Of a stretch of 64,000 bases of DNA, positions 8,029 to 16,578 are shown one piece after another. The position numbers and the translations under genes were made by a program. This stretch comes from Hyphomicrobiales bacterium (GTDB taxonomy: Bacteria > Pseudomonadota > Alphaproteobacteria > Rhizobiales > Rhizobiaceae). The DNA lies in NCBI GenBank assembly GCA_900473745.1, contig UCMW01000017.1:13513-77512 (forward strand), written 5' to 3'. Numbering within the stretch: the first letter of the stretch is position 1; every line of letters starts with the position of its first letter. The notes beneath the pieces were generated by a model. It was given only the letters and a program-made list of their open reading frames with translations, was not told the origin of the DNA and ran no database searches.

Positions 8029-8412
8029 ATGGATATGACAATCGGAAAATTTGCATCAACCGGTGGCGTCGGCGTGGAGACCGTCAGGTTCTACCAGCGG
8101 AAGGGTCTCCTCAAGACCCCGAAACGCCTCGAGGGTGGCAGGCGTTACGGCGCTGAGGATCTGAGGCGGCTGCAGTTCATCCGTCAGGCCCAGACTGCTG
8201 GATTTACGCTGGAGGAGATAGGGGAGTTGCTCGAACTCGATGCCGGGCACGACAGGGAGCGCGCACGCGACGCCGCGAAGGCGCGGCTGATGGCGCTGGA
8301 AACGCGGATCGCCGAACTCAACCGCACCCGCGACGCGCTCCAGCGCCTGGTTGCAGAGTGCTCATCCGGCAAAAGCGGCCCCTGCCCTATCCTCCAGTCG
8401 TTTGGACTGTAG
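8029..8412 (+). CDS. MerR family metal-responsive regulator
   Basis: The start is placed at ATG 8029 (or 8035), because the ATG at 8008 lies within the operator. The N-terminal winged helix is standard (GVGVETVRFYQRKGLL...GGRRYGAEDLRRLQFIRQAQTAGFTLEEI), followed by a dimerisation helix and a metal loop. The loop reads ECSSGKSGPC: two Cys with seven residues between, the CueR spacing rather than MerR's eight. The upstream position that is Cys in MerR (GTHC) and Ser in CueR is Asp here (AGHD). Thus one of the three Hg(II) ligands of MerR is missing and a monovalent Cu/Ag response is at least as likely. It controls the divergent glutaredoxin-MauE gene. Confidence 0.87.
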   Translation: MDMTIGKFASTGGVGVETVRFYQRKGLLKTPKRLEGGRRYGAEDLRRLQFIRQAQTAGFTLEEIGELLELDAGHDRERARDAAKARLMALETRIAELNRTRDALQRLVAECSSGKSGPCPILQSFGL

Positions 8413-8434
8413 CCTGCAAATGCAGCAGCTCCTG

Positions 8435-8881
8435 TCAGTCCGGCTTGAATGACTGATAAACATACATCGCACCTCCATCGCGCGGAATTGCCATGACATC
8501 GTAGGGTTCCGGCGAACCGCCCATGCCGAGCGAACCCAATGGCATTCCTGCGACTGCGAGCCCCGCGAGCGGAGGCCGTTCATCGAGCAGCCTTCTCGCG
8601 GCATCGATCGGCACATGTCCCTCGAGGAAATAACCTTCTACTTCAGCTGTGTGGCAGGCTCGGACGGACGGCGGCACATTGAGGCGCTGCTTAACCTGAG
8701 CCATGTCCGGTTCTTCGACAGTGCGAACTGAGAAGCCCGCCTTGCTGAAAGCATCGCCCCATGACGAGCAGCAGCCACAATTGGGATCCTTATGCAGGAT
8801 GACCGATGACACTGCGGCAAAGCCAATGGCGGGTGTCATAGCCACCGTGGCAGCCACAGCCAAAAATTCTCGACGTCTCAT
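8435..8881 (-). CDS. DUF411 (CopG-like) exported metal-binding protein
   Basis: The ATG at 8881 (RBS TAGGAGAGAG) gives 148 residues. The N-terminus MRRREFLAVAATVAMTPAIGFA looks like an exported, Tat-like signal. The mature part has the DUF411 pattern: KDPNCGCCSSWG, then RACHTAEVEGYFLEGHVP, and a closing DVMAIPRDGGAMYVYQSF. In Pseudomonas CopG, a DUF411 member, these cysteines hold a copper cluster and the protein takes part in copper resistance. It is the last gene of the leftward RND run, 155 bp after the small exported protein. Copper or silver handling in the periplasm is the likely job. Confidence 0.87.
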   Translation of the reverse strand: MRRREFLAVAATVAMTPAIGFAAVSSVILHKDPNCGCCSSWGDAFSKAGFSVRTVEEPDMAQVKQRLNVPPSVRACHTAEVEGYFLEGHVPIDAARRLLDERPPLAGLAVAGMPLGSLGMGGSPEPYDVMAIPRDGGAMYVYQSFKPD

Positions 8882-9036
8882 ACTCTCTCCTACGATCGTC
8901 AATTCGCCCCCCCAAAAATGAATGGAGATGTCCGCCGAGGCTCCAGACAGTTGATGACCTGATCTTGGTACGGCGATGGCGTGACATCTTTGCCGCAAGT
9001 CAAGGATCCTGCCAGTCTCCGTCGCGCGCTCCCAGA

Positions 9037-9411
9037 TCAGAACTTTCCCTGCGCGGTGGTCCCATCTGGGGTGATCACCTGGATCGCACCCTTGACACCC
9101 GGATTGACCGGAACGGGCGAAGTCCCTGTGAGGCGGTTGTCATCAGCAGCAGACAGCGCAAACCGACGAACAGCGCCATCGATCAGAAGGATTGCATTGC
9201 CCGAGTGACCGGTTGCCGAAACGGGCTGGTCGGCCGCATCGAAGAGGTAGATCGTCACTTCCGTCGTCCCGGTGGCAACCAGTTCGACGTGATGGTTTGC
9301 CCCGGCATCCACCTTGAGGCCGCCGTTTGGACCCGGGCGTGGTGCATGTGCATGAGCGGGAAGAGCCGTCATGACGGCGATAAGGGACAGGGCAAGCAGA
9401 CTGCGGCGCAT
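9037..9411 (-). CDS. Small exported protein of the RND cluster, related to the adaptor's N-terminal domain
   Basis: From ATG 9411 (RBS AGGAGAA) this is a 124-residue protein with a signal peptide (MRRSLLALSLIAVMTALPAHA). The mature part begins HAPRPGPNGGLKVDAGANHHVELVA, a stretch seen in periplasmic proteins of heavy-metal RND operons, and continues as an all-beta domain ending PGVKGAIQVITPDG. Its order of strands and the words ELVA, xIxL and Pxx resemble residues ~55-140 of the adaptor encoded two genes upstream, which suggests a shared fold. It follows the pump gene by 19 bp. Metal binding through its His pairs is possible but unproven. Confidence 0.72.
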   Translation of the reverse strand: MRRSLLALSLIAVMTALPAHAHAPRPGPNGGLKVDAGANHHVELVATGTTEVTIYLFDAADQPVSATGHSGNAILLIDGAVRRFALSAADDNRLTGTSPVPVNPGVKGAIQVITPDGTTAQGKF

Positions 9412-9430
9412 GGAGTTCTCCTGGTAGGAC

Positions 9431-12400
9431 TTAAAAGGCTTCGATTGTTTCATTGGGCGTTCCAGCGGATTGTTGCGCACCACTCGCCTGACTGCGAGCC
9501 TGCTCGACGAGGCGCTCCAGTGGCTTGCGGCCGTATTTCAGGAACAGCGTCGGTGTGAGAAGCGTGTCGAGTACGGTCGCTGTCACCAATCCCCCGAAGA
9601 TCGTGATCGCGACCGGGTGGAGGATTTCCTTGCCGGGTGCTGTCGCATCGATCATCAGCGGGATCAGGGCGACACCCGCCGACAGGGCCGTCATCAAGAC
9701 GGGGGTCAGACGTTCCAGCGAGCCCCGTATGACGAGCTCCTTGCCGAACGGCAGGTCTTCCTGGATCGCGAGGTTGATGTAGTGGCTGATCTTCAAAATG
9801 CCGTTTCGGGTCGATATGCCCGTCAGCGTAATGAAGCCGATCATCGATGCGACTGAGAGTGGCTGGCCGGCAATCCAGAGCGCGGTGACCGAGCCGATCA
9901 ACGCAAGCGGCACGCTCGCCATGATGATCGAGACGAAGAGCACCGAGCGATAGCGGGAATAAAGGATCGCAAACACCATTGCCAGCGAGATGATGGAGAG
10001 GAGGCCGATGGTTTTCATCGATTCCTCCTGCGCCTGGAAGGTGCCTTCCAGGCTGACGAAGAAGCCGGGCGGAAGCGTAGAGCTTGCGATCACCTTGCGG
10101 ATCTCGGCAATGACCGTTGCCATGTCGGCTTCGCCGTCCGTGTTCGCAAGCACTACGACGCGACGCTTGCCGTTTTCGCGCAGGATCTGGTTGGGACCAT
10201 CCGTCTCGCGGACCTCTGCGATCTGGCTGACGGGGATCCAGCCCGCAGGTGTCTCGATGAGGAGATCCGAAAGCCCCTTGGTGCTGCGGATATCATCCTC
10301 AAGCCGCAACACGACATCGAACCGCTTGTTGCCGTCGACGATGCGGGACACGATCGTCCCGTTCGACAGGCGCTCAAGCTGCTCGGTGACGGCCGCCGGC
10401 TGAATGCCGTAGAGGGCAGCCCGGCGGTAATCGACAATCACTTCGAGATGCGGGATGCGCACCTGCTTTTCCACCTGCAGGTCGACGATCCCCGGGATCT
10501 CAGCCAGATTGCCACGAAACTCCTCGGCAAAGCCCCGAATGCTGTCGAGATCTTCGCCGAAGATCTTGAGTGCGATCTGGGCCCGCACGCCCGACAGCAT
10601 ATGATCGAGGCGATGCGAGATCGGCTGGCCGACATTGGTGGCAACGGGCAGAACCGAGAGCCGCGAGCGGATATCGGCAATGATCTCGTCCTTGGACCGA
10701 CCGTCTGCAGCGAGCGCCACTTCAATCTCGGATGAGTGGACACCCTCTGCATGTTCATCGAGCTCGGCGCGTCCGGTGCGGCGACCGACCTGCTCCACCT
10801 CGGGCACTTCCATGATCAACCGCTCGGCAATCAGACCGACCCGATGGCTCTCGGCAAGCGAGATGCCGGGGTTGAAGAGCATGCTGATCGTCAGTGTCCC
10901 TTCGTTGAAAGGTGGCAGGAAGGAGCGCGGCAATTGGGTGGCAAACAGAACCGCTGCCACGACGCCCGCGACCACGGTCGACATCAAGATATTCGGATGG
11001 CGGAATGACCAGTCGAGCAGCCGACCGTTGCCTCGTTTGAGAACCCGCACAACCACGCCCTCATGCTCAGCAAGACGTTTCAGGCCCGGCAGCATGTAAT
11101 AGGCCATGACGGGGGTCAGCGTGATCGAGACCACGAGAGAAGCGAGGATAGAGATGATGTAGGCCTGGCCGAGCGGCGCGAAGAGCCGTCCCTCGATACC
11201 CGAGAGCGCAAACAGAGGCACGAAAACGAGCACGATGATCATCGTTGCGTAGACGATGCCCGAGCGGACTTCCTGGCTCGCGGAGACGACGACGTCGAAC
11301 ACCGCACGAGGATTTCCCTTTTCGCGGTTTTCCCGCAGACGCCGGAAGATGTTCTCGACGTCGACGACGGCATCATCGACCAATTCGCCGATGGCGATCG
11401 CCAACCCGCCAAGCGTCATGGTGTTGATCGACAACCCGAGCAGGTGAAAGACGATCGCGGTGACCAGAATGGATACCGGAATAGCCGTCAACGAGATCGC
11501 CGTCGTCCGGGTATTCAGGAGGAAGACGAACAGGATGATGGCAACCACGACGATTGCCTCGGCGAGAACCTTCTGCACGTTTCCGATCGAAGTCTCGATG
11601 AAATTGGCCTGGCGGAAAAGGGCCTGATCCGCCTTGACGCCTGCAGGCAAGGTGGCGCTGATTTCGCTGAGGGCTGCCTCGACCTCACGGGTCAATTTGA
11701 CAGTGTCGATATCAGGTTGCTTTTCTACCGAGACGATGACGGCAGACTGACCTTGATAACCGGCATCCCCGCGCTTCAGGCGTGGTGCAAACCCGACTTC
11801 GCTAACCTGCCGCAGGAGAACCGGCTGGCCATCGACACTGGCCACGACCACGTTCGCCAGATCCTCGATGTTTTGAGTACGGCCGACATTGCGGATCAGG
11901 AACTCACGGCTGTACTGGTCGGTGAACCCACCCCCGGTGTTGGAGCCGAATTGCGCGAGAGCCTGCTCGACCTGTTCGAAGGACACGCCGAGTGCCCGCA
12001 TGGCGGCGGAGTTCGGAGATACGCGATACTGGCGCACCTCGCCCCCAATCGGAATGACCTGCGCAACGCCGGGAATACTCAGGATGCGCGGACGGACGGT
12101 GAAATCAGCGAGTTCGCGCAACTCCATGGGCGAGACGCTGTCCGGCCCGGTCACGGCAATGAGCATGACCTGGCCCATGATCGAATTGATCGGCCCCATC
12201 TGCGGAACGACATTTGCCGGTAGTTGCGGCTGCACAAGCGAGAGGCGCTCGGCGATCTGCTGGCGGTTGCGATAGATATCCGTGTCCCAGTCAAACTCGA
12301 CATAGATGATCGAGAGACCGACGCCCGATGTCGAGCGGACGCGGCTCACACCGGGAAGGCCGTTCATCTGGGATTCGAGCGGATAGGTGACGAGCTGTTC

Positions 12401-12583
12401 GACCTCTTCAGGTGCCAGTCCCTCGGCTTCCGTCATGATGGTGACGGTCGGTCGGTTGAGATCGGGGAAGACGTCGACGGGCAGACCTGTGACCGTAAAT
12501 GCCCCGTAGATCATCAGGACGGCCGCGATCGCCAGAACGAAAAGCCGGTTCCGCAGCGACTGGGTAACGAGAAAATTGAACAT
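9431..12583 (-). CDS. Heavy-metal efflux RND pump, CzcA/CusA family
   Basis: At 1050 residues this is full length for an HME-RND inner-membrane pump. It has the N-terminal span, two large periplasmic loops and two six-helix bundles. TM4 carries the charged motif [24 protein letters not shown], different from the DFGxxVDGAVV of CzcA and from the IGAMVDAAIVMIEN of CusA, so the metal cannot be assigned by simple analogy; it resembles a third HME subgroup. The proton-relay Asp residues are present. The gene follows the adaptor by 7 bp, and both follow an OmpR/HK pair. No outer-membrane factor (CzcC/TolC type) lies in the window, so a shared channel must be used. Confidence 0.93.
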   Translation of the reverse strand: MFNFLVTQSLRNRLFVLAIAAVLMIYGAFTVTGLPVDVFPDLNRPTVTIMTEAEGLAPEEVEQLVTYPLESQMNGLPGVSRVRSTSGVGLSIIYVEFDWDTDIYRNRQQIAERLSLVQPQLPANVVPQMGPINSIMGQVMLIAVTGPDSVSPMELRELADFTVRPRILSIPGVAQVIPIGGEVRQYRVSPNSAAMRALGVSFEQVEQALAQFGSNTGGGFTDQYSREFLIRNVGRTQNIEDLANVVVASVDGQPVLLRQVSEVGFAPRLKRGDAGYQGQSAVIVSVEKQPDIDTVKLTREVEAALSEISATLPAGVKADQALFRQANFIETSIGNVQKVLAEAIVVVAIILFVFLLNTRTTAISLTAIPVSILVTAIVFHLLGLSINTMTLGGLAIAIGELVDDAVVDVENIFRRLRENREKGNPRAVFDVVVSASQEVRSGIVYATMIIVLVFVPLFALSGIEGRLFAPLGQAYIISILASLVVSITLTPVMAYYMLPGLKRLAEHEGVVVRVLKRGNGRLLDWSFRHPNILMSTVVAGVVAAVLFATQLPRSFLPPFNEGTLTISMLFNPGISLAESHRVGLIAERLIMEVPEVEQVGRRTGRAELDEHAEGVHSSEIEVALAADGRSKDEIIADIRSRLSVLPVATNVGQPISHRLDHMLSGVRAQIALKIFGEDLDSIRGFAEEFRGNLAEIPGIVDLQVEKQVRIPHLEVIVDYRRAALYGIQPAAVTEQLERLSNGTIVSRIVDGNKRFDVVLRLEDDIRSTKGLSDLLIETPAGWIPVSQIAEVRETDGPNQILRENGKRRVVVLANTDGEADMATVIAEIRKVIASSTLPPGFFVSLEGTFQAQEESMKTIGLLSIISLAMVFAILYSRYRSVLFVSIIMASVPLALIGSVTALWIAGQPLSVASMIGFITLTGISTRNGILKISHYINLAIQEDLPFGKELVIRGSLERLTPVLMTALSAGVALIPLMIDATAPGKEILHPVAITIFGGLVTATVLDTLLTPTLFLKYGRKPLERLVEQARSQASGAQQSAGTPNETIEAF

Positions 12584-12590
12584 CGGTGCC

Positions 12591-14270
12591 TCAGCGGATC
12601 TGGTTCAGGAGTTCGGCACCCTGCGTGACAATGCGCTTTCCAGCTTCGATCCCGGACACGATGAGAAGACGGTCGCCATCGAGCGGCTCGGTACGGACTT
12701 CCCTCGGCACGAAACGCTCCGCATTGGTGTGTTCATAGACGAGCGACTGCCCGTTTGAAGCACGGAGCACGCTGGTGCGCGGCACAGCAATGCCTGTGCG
12801 CTCATCGGTGGTGGAAGAGAGTACCGTCAGCAATTGCCCTGCACGGATCCCTTCAGCCTGGCCTTCGACGCTGAAATGTATCGGGATCGCCTGATTGCGA
12901 TCAGCCAGCCCGCTGCCCCGGTAGACGAGTGTGGCGGTGCTGCCATCCATGAACTTGCCGCGCGCGGCCCCGATGACCGAATGCGCATCGAAGCTCAGCG
13001 CTTCGACCCAGTAACGGCTTGGGTCGATGATCTGGAAGATGACGGTATTGGGCTCGGCAATCTGTCCGGCAACGGCCTGGGCGGCAGCGATGACGCCTGA
13101 TACGGGCGCGGTCAGTTGTTCAGCCGCTGTCGGTGCCTGTTCCAGATTGGCCCGCCGTGCCTTCAGGCCCTGGAGTTCCAGTGTTGCATCCTCGATCTCG
13201 GCACGTGCCACCACCGACTGCAGCCGCTCGAAACGCTGCAGCTTTCGTTCGACCAGCATGATCTCCTGGTCGAGCTCTCGGGCCTGCTGCTGCTGACTCG
13301 TCAGATCAGCGGCACTGAGTGAGGGCTGGACCAGCGCCAGTACATCGCCAGCGGCGACACGCGTGCCGAGTTGGGCAAAGCCGCCGGGCGGCGGTAGAAG
13401 CCTTCCCGACACGGATGCCTGGACATAGCCGGATGTGGTGGGGTCTGGGATGATGCGTGCCGGAAGCTCAACCGTTCCCGCATGAGCGGCCTGTTTGGTG
13501 AAGATCGTGCGGATGGCAAGGATCCGCTGGGTTGTCTTCGGGACAAAGATAGAGCCATCAGCAAAACGCTGGGCGACATCCCGCTCGGCCGATCGTGCCG
13601 TGGGTGCTGCTGGACTGGCGGCCTCCGACTGCGGTGCCCCGGCAAGTAAGAGGGCTGCCGCGATCGCAACGACAGATCCGGCAGGCTTACGGCGGTGGAA
13701 GAGTGCGGCAAGGAGAAGCCCGAACACGATACCGCCACCACCGACGGCCCACAGTGTCATGTCCTGGCGCTGCAGCCGCGCACCCACGTCCTGCGCAAAA
13801 GCCGAACTGATCAGGAAACCATCAGCAGCAGCCACTGGCACAGCGGTAGTGGCCATCTCGGGGATCACCATTGTGACGGTCAGGACGTCGAAGAGGTCTC
13901 CGGCCATCACGGTGATGGCAAGATCATGCGATCCCGGATTTGTCAGCCATGGCGCATTCGCCACATAGGTCCCATCGCCCGCAGCTTCAGCCGCCAGAGT
14001 TCCGGAAGGGCCGTCGATTTCGAGCATCGCACCGTCGACCGGTTCATTGCCCTTGAAGCTGTCGAGGAAGATTTCCAGCCGCTCTCCACGTGCCACGGCA
14101 ACCAGTTCGAGATCGACCGTCGATGCGTCCGCGCGTGGTGCGATCGTGGTTGAGACCGGCGGGGGCGGAGCGCCGTGATCATGACCCTCATGGGCCGCAG
14201 CGGAGGATGCAGCAAGTCCTGTTATAAAAAGGCAGATTCCAGCGAGAACAGAGGCGAATCGGTCGACCAT
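12591..14270 (-). CDS. RND periplasmic adaptor (CzcB-like) with extra N-terminal exported domain
   Basis: The ATG at 14270 is preferred (a TTG at 14285 is possible), giving 559 residues, long for this family. The order is: signal peptide and HEGHDHG metal-type motif; an all-beta domain (~50-140); a membrane span ([19 protein letters not shown]); a second signal-like segment ([19 protein letters not shown]); then a normal adaptor with beta-barrel strands, lipoyl halves ([29 protein letters not shown]), coiled-coil hairpin ([19 protein letters not shown]) and C-terminal domain. This reads as a fusion of an exported accessory domain with a full adaptor. It links the pump at the inner membrane to an outer-membrane channel. 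An upstream box (14339-14353) suggests its own response-regulator-driven promoter. Confidence 0.88.
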   Translation of the reverse strand: MVDRFASVLAGICLFITGLAASSAAAHEGHDHGAPPPPVSTTIAPRADASTVDLELVAVARGERLEIFLDSFKGNEPVDGAMLEIDGPSGTLAAEAAGDGTYVANAPWLTNPGSHDLAITVMAGDLFDVLTVTMVIPEMATTAVPVAAADGFLISSAFAQDVGARLQRQDMTLWAVGGGGIVFGLLLAALFHRRKPAGSVVAIAAALLLAGAPQSEAASPAAPTARSAERDVAQRFADGSIFVPKTTQRILAIRTIFTKQAAHAGTVELPARIIPDPTTSGYVQASVSGRLLPPPGGFAQLGTRVAAGDVLALVQPSLSAADLTSQQQQARELDQEIMLVERKLQRFERLQSVVARAEIEDATLELQGLKARRANLEQAPTAAEQLTAPVSGVIAAAQAVAGQIAEPNTVIFQIIDPSRYWVEALSFDAHSVIGAARGKFMDGSTATLVYRGSGLADRNQAIPIHFSVEGQAEGIRAGQLLTVLSSTTDERTGIAVPRTSVLRASNGQSLVYEHTNAERFVPREVRTEPLDGDRLLIVSGIEAGKRIVTQGAELLNQIR

Positions 14271-14338
14271 CGTAACCCTGAGCAAAAGTTGATTTGCTCC
14301 GGTGTAGCTGCGCCTCTTTGTCCGTCGATGTCCCGATT

Positions 14339-14353
14339 GTTACAGAATGTTTC
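14339..14353 (-). promoter_or_regulatory. Putative OmpR-type response-regulator box upstream of the RND operon
   Basis: The minus strand reads GAAACATTCTGTAAC, 13 of 15 identical to GAAACAATCTGTTAC at 16506-16520 before the response-regulator gene. It starts at the kinase stop codon and lies ~70 bp upstream of the adaptor start. OmpR-family proteins bind such sites with ~10-bp periodicity, and GAAACATTCT/GTAACAATCG forms a loose tandem. Confidence 0.55.
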
Positions 14354-15731
14354 AGGTTGGTTTTGCCATGTCTTTCGGGAGGAGGACACTGACGACAAGT
14401 CCTCCCGTTTGACCGTTCTCCAGTCGAAGCGTACCGGAATGCCCGTCAATAATCGCCTGGGCAATCGGGAGTCCGAGCCCGAAACCGCCCGTCTCGAGAT
14501 TTCTCGATGGCTCAAGCCGAACGAAGGGCGAAAGGGCTCGTTCGATGTCCTGAGCCGCGATGCCGGGGCCGTCGTCACTGATTGCAACGTGGACCTCGGA
14601 CTGCCGATTGTCGACCTGGATTCTCGCCCTTCCGCCATATTTGAGTGCGTTGTCGATGAGATTGGAGAAAGCGCGCTTGAGCGCCAGGCGACGGCCCGTC
14701 ACGATCGCATGGGCGCCCCCCGACAGTTCGATGGATGCGCCACGATCGGCCGCATCGTCGACCAGCGTTCGGAGGATCGCGACGATGTCGAGCGGCTTCA
14801 GTTCTTCGTCGCTGCGATCGCCACGCAGGAAAGATAGCGTCTGATCGAGCATCCGCTCCATCTCCGTCAAATCCTCGGCCATTGCATCGCGCGCGACACC
14901 ATCGGCCAGATCCTCGGCTCTGAACCGCAGTCGTGTGATCGGAGTCTTCAGATCATGCGAAACGGCTGCGAGCGCTTGGGTGCGGTCTTCGATCAGTCGC
15001 TCTATACGCCTTTGCATGTCATTGAAGGCGACAGCGAGCTCGACTACCTCTCGTGGGCCGGTTTCCGGAACGGGAACGACAGTCTTGCCTCGGTAGAAAT
15101 CCTTGGCCGCTGTGGCGACAGCGGTCAGAGGACGAGTGAACCAGCGCACCAGAAGCATGGAGACGACGACTGCCCCAATAGCCATTAGCGTCGTCGAAAC
15201 CAGCATTCCTCCCGGCGGCGGCACTTTGCGGTCCCAGGAGACCAGATTGACGTTGATCCACGACGCATCGGGGAGCTTGATCGACACGACTGCCAGATGC
15301 GGATCGTCACCTGCCTGGTCATCCGGCCCGATAATGAGACCGTCTTCGGCAATCTCTGGAGCAAGTGCTCGAAGGTTGCGACGAAGTGGCTCCCAGTTCT
15401 GACCAGCGGTATCGCTCTCAACCGCATAGGGAGTGGAGCCCCAATGGGCGTCTATCGAACCACCGGAGAAGTCGTGCGCGACATTCTCCCGTTCTTCGAC
15501 CGGCGCACGCATGACAGATCGTTTGATCGTCAGAAGCTGGTCTGCAAGCCGGACTTCGTTTGCGAGGTCCAGTTCCTGTTCCAGGCTCTGGTGGTATGTG
15601 AACAGGCTACCGAAATGCACAAGTGAAATGCCAAACAGCACGACGAGCGCCGTTCGTAGTCTCAAGCTGTCGACCGACCGCCACCAGCGCTGTAACCGTG
15701 TTTTAGAACGACCATCAGGCACGGACGACAT
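14352..15731 (-). CDS. Sensor histidine kinase of the metal two-component system
   Basis: The start is placed at ATG 15731, which overlaps the regulator gene by 17 bp. The long open frame further upstream is out of phase with the real regulator gene. The protein has 459 residues: a first span (LRTALVVLFGISLVHFGSL), a ~130-residue periplasmic sensor, a second span (LMAIGAVVVSMLLVRWF), HAMP, H-box (ALAAVSHDLKTPITRLR), N-box (FSNLIDNALKYGG), and G-boxes (DDGPGIA, GGFGLGLPIAQ). All catalytic motifs are intact. With the OmpR-type partner it should sense a periplasmic signal, by context excess metal ion, and control the downstream RND operon, which begins 81 bp later. Confidence 0.92.
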   Translation of the reverse strand: MSSVPDGRSKTRLQRWWRSVDSLRLRTALVVLFGISLVHFGSLFTYHQSLEQELDLANEVRLADQLLTIKRSVMRAPVEERENVAHDFSGGSIDAHWGSTPYAVESDTAGQNWEPLRRNLRALAPEIAEDGLIIGPDDQAGDDPHLAVVSIKLPDASWINVNLVSWDRKVPPPGGMLVSTTLMAIGAVVVSMLLVRWFTRPLTAVATAAKDFYRGKTVVPVPETGPREVVELAVAFNDMQRRIERLIEDRTQALAAVSHDLKTPITRLRFRAEDLADGVARDAMAEDLTEMERMLDQTLSFLRGDRSDEELKPLDIVAILRTLVDDAADRGASIELSGGAHAIVTGRRLALKRAFSNLIDNALKYGGRARIQVDNRQSEVHVAISDDGPGIAAQDIERALSPFVRLEPSRNLETGGFGLGLPIAQAIIDGHSGTLRLENGQTGGLVVSVLLPKDMAKPT

Positions 15732-16452
15732 CCGTCGCAAAGAGATAGCCCGCGCCGCGCACCGTTTTGATGAGATCTTCACGCCCGTCGAGCTTGCGAC
15801 GCAGACGGCTGACCTGGACATCGATCGACCGATCATAGCCTTCGATTGCGCGATTGCGTGCCGCGTCCAGAAGGAACTCGCGACTGAGAACGCGTTGTGG
15901 CGCTTCGAGGAACGCGAGCAGCAGGTCGTATTCCCCCGTCGAAAGATCCACGACAACGCCGCTCGGTGCGGTCAGCTCTCGCTTCATCGTGTCGAGCGAC
16001 CACCCAGCAAAGGTGAAGCTTCGTCCGGCACGCTCAGTCGTCGGGTTGCCAACCGTGCGCGTCCGCCTTAGCACCGCGCCGATGCGAGCCAGCAATTCGC
16101 GAGGATTAAAGGGTTTTGGCAGATAGTCGTCGGCCCCGACCTCAAGACCGATAATGCGATCCGTCTCGTCACCCTTGGCCGTCAGCATGATGATCGGGAC
16201 GGACGAACTGCGACGGAGCTCACGGCAGATTTCCAGCCCGTTCTTCCCCGGCAGCATGAGATCGAGCACGATGAGATCGACCGACAAGCGCTTTAGCGTC
16301 TCGGCCATCTCCACTCCGTTTCGCGCCGTGTGAACGCGAAAGCCGTTTGCCCTCAGGAACTTTGCCACAAGGATCAAGATCTGACCGTCATCGTCAACGA
16401 TCAGGATTTCGGCTGAGGCATCCAAGTGTGTTCTCTCCGCTAGTCCGTCCAT
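15715..16452 (-). CDS. OmpR-family response regulator
   Basis: This is a 245-residue two-domain regulator. The receiver has the acidic pair (ILIVDDDGQ), phosphoacceptor D64 (LIVLDLMLPG), Thr (IIMLTAKG) and Lys (YLPKPFN). The C-terminal winged helix is OmpR/PhoB-type (LTAPSGVVVDLSTGEYDLLLAFLEAPQRVLSREFLL...RSIDVQVSRLRRKL...IKTVRGAGYLF). The kinase gene overlaps its 3' end. It is predicted to activate the czc-type operon and itself through the shared box at 16506-16520 and 14339-14353. Confidence 0.94.
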   Translation of the reverse strand: MDGLAERTHLDASAEILIVDDDGQILILVAKFLRANGFRVHTARNGVEMAETLKRLSVDLIVLDLMLPGKNGLEICRELRRSSSVPIIMLTAKGDETDRIIGLEVGADDYLPKPFNPRELLARIGAVLRRTRTVGNPTTERAGRSFTFAGWSLDTMKRELTAPSGVVVDLSTGEYDLLLAFLEAPQRVLSREFLLDAARNRAIEGYDRSIDVQVSRLRRKLDGREDLIKTVRGAGYLFATDVVRA

Positions 16453-16505
16453 CGCTCAGCCCTCCAGATGTAGCAGAGGGACGCGATGCAATTTGTGTCG
16501 GGAAA

Positions 16506-16520
16506 GTAACAGATTGTTTC
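16506..16520 (-). promoter_or_regulatory. Putative autoregulatory box before the response-regulator gene
   Basis: The minus strand reads GAAACAATCTGTTAC, ~54 bp upstream of the regulator ATG, and matches the box before the RND adaptor gene at 13 of 15 positions. Confidence 0.55.
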
Positions 16521-16578
16521 CACGCCAGAAGCACAGATTTCAGCCTTTGACCGCAATCTCCTTCGACAAACAACACGC

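Noticed and set aside
8966..8973. TGGTACGG, an exact half of the MerR palindrome, upstream of the DUF411 gene
   Set aside because: The other half is only 4 of 8 and no -35/-10 pair with 19-20 bp spacing is visible around it.
11063..12223. 386-codon open frame on the plus strand inside the RND pump gene
   Set aside because: Low-complexity Arg/Asp/His composition, no RBS-supported start, and exactly opposite the conserved pump coding sequence.
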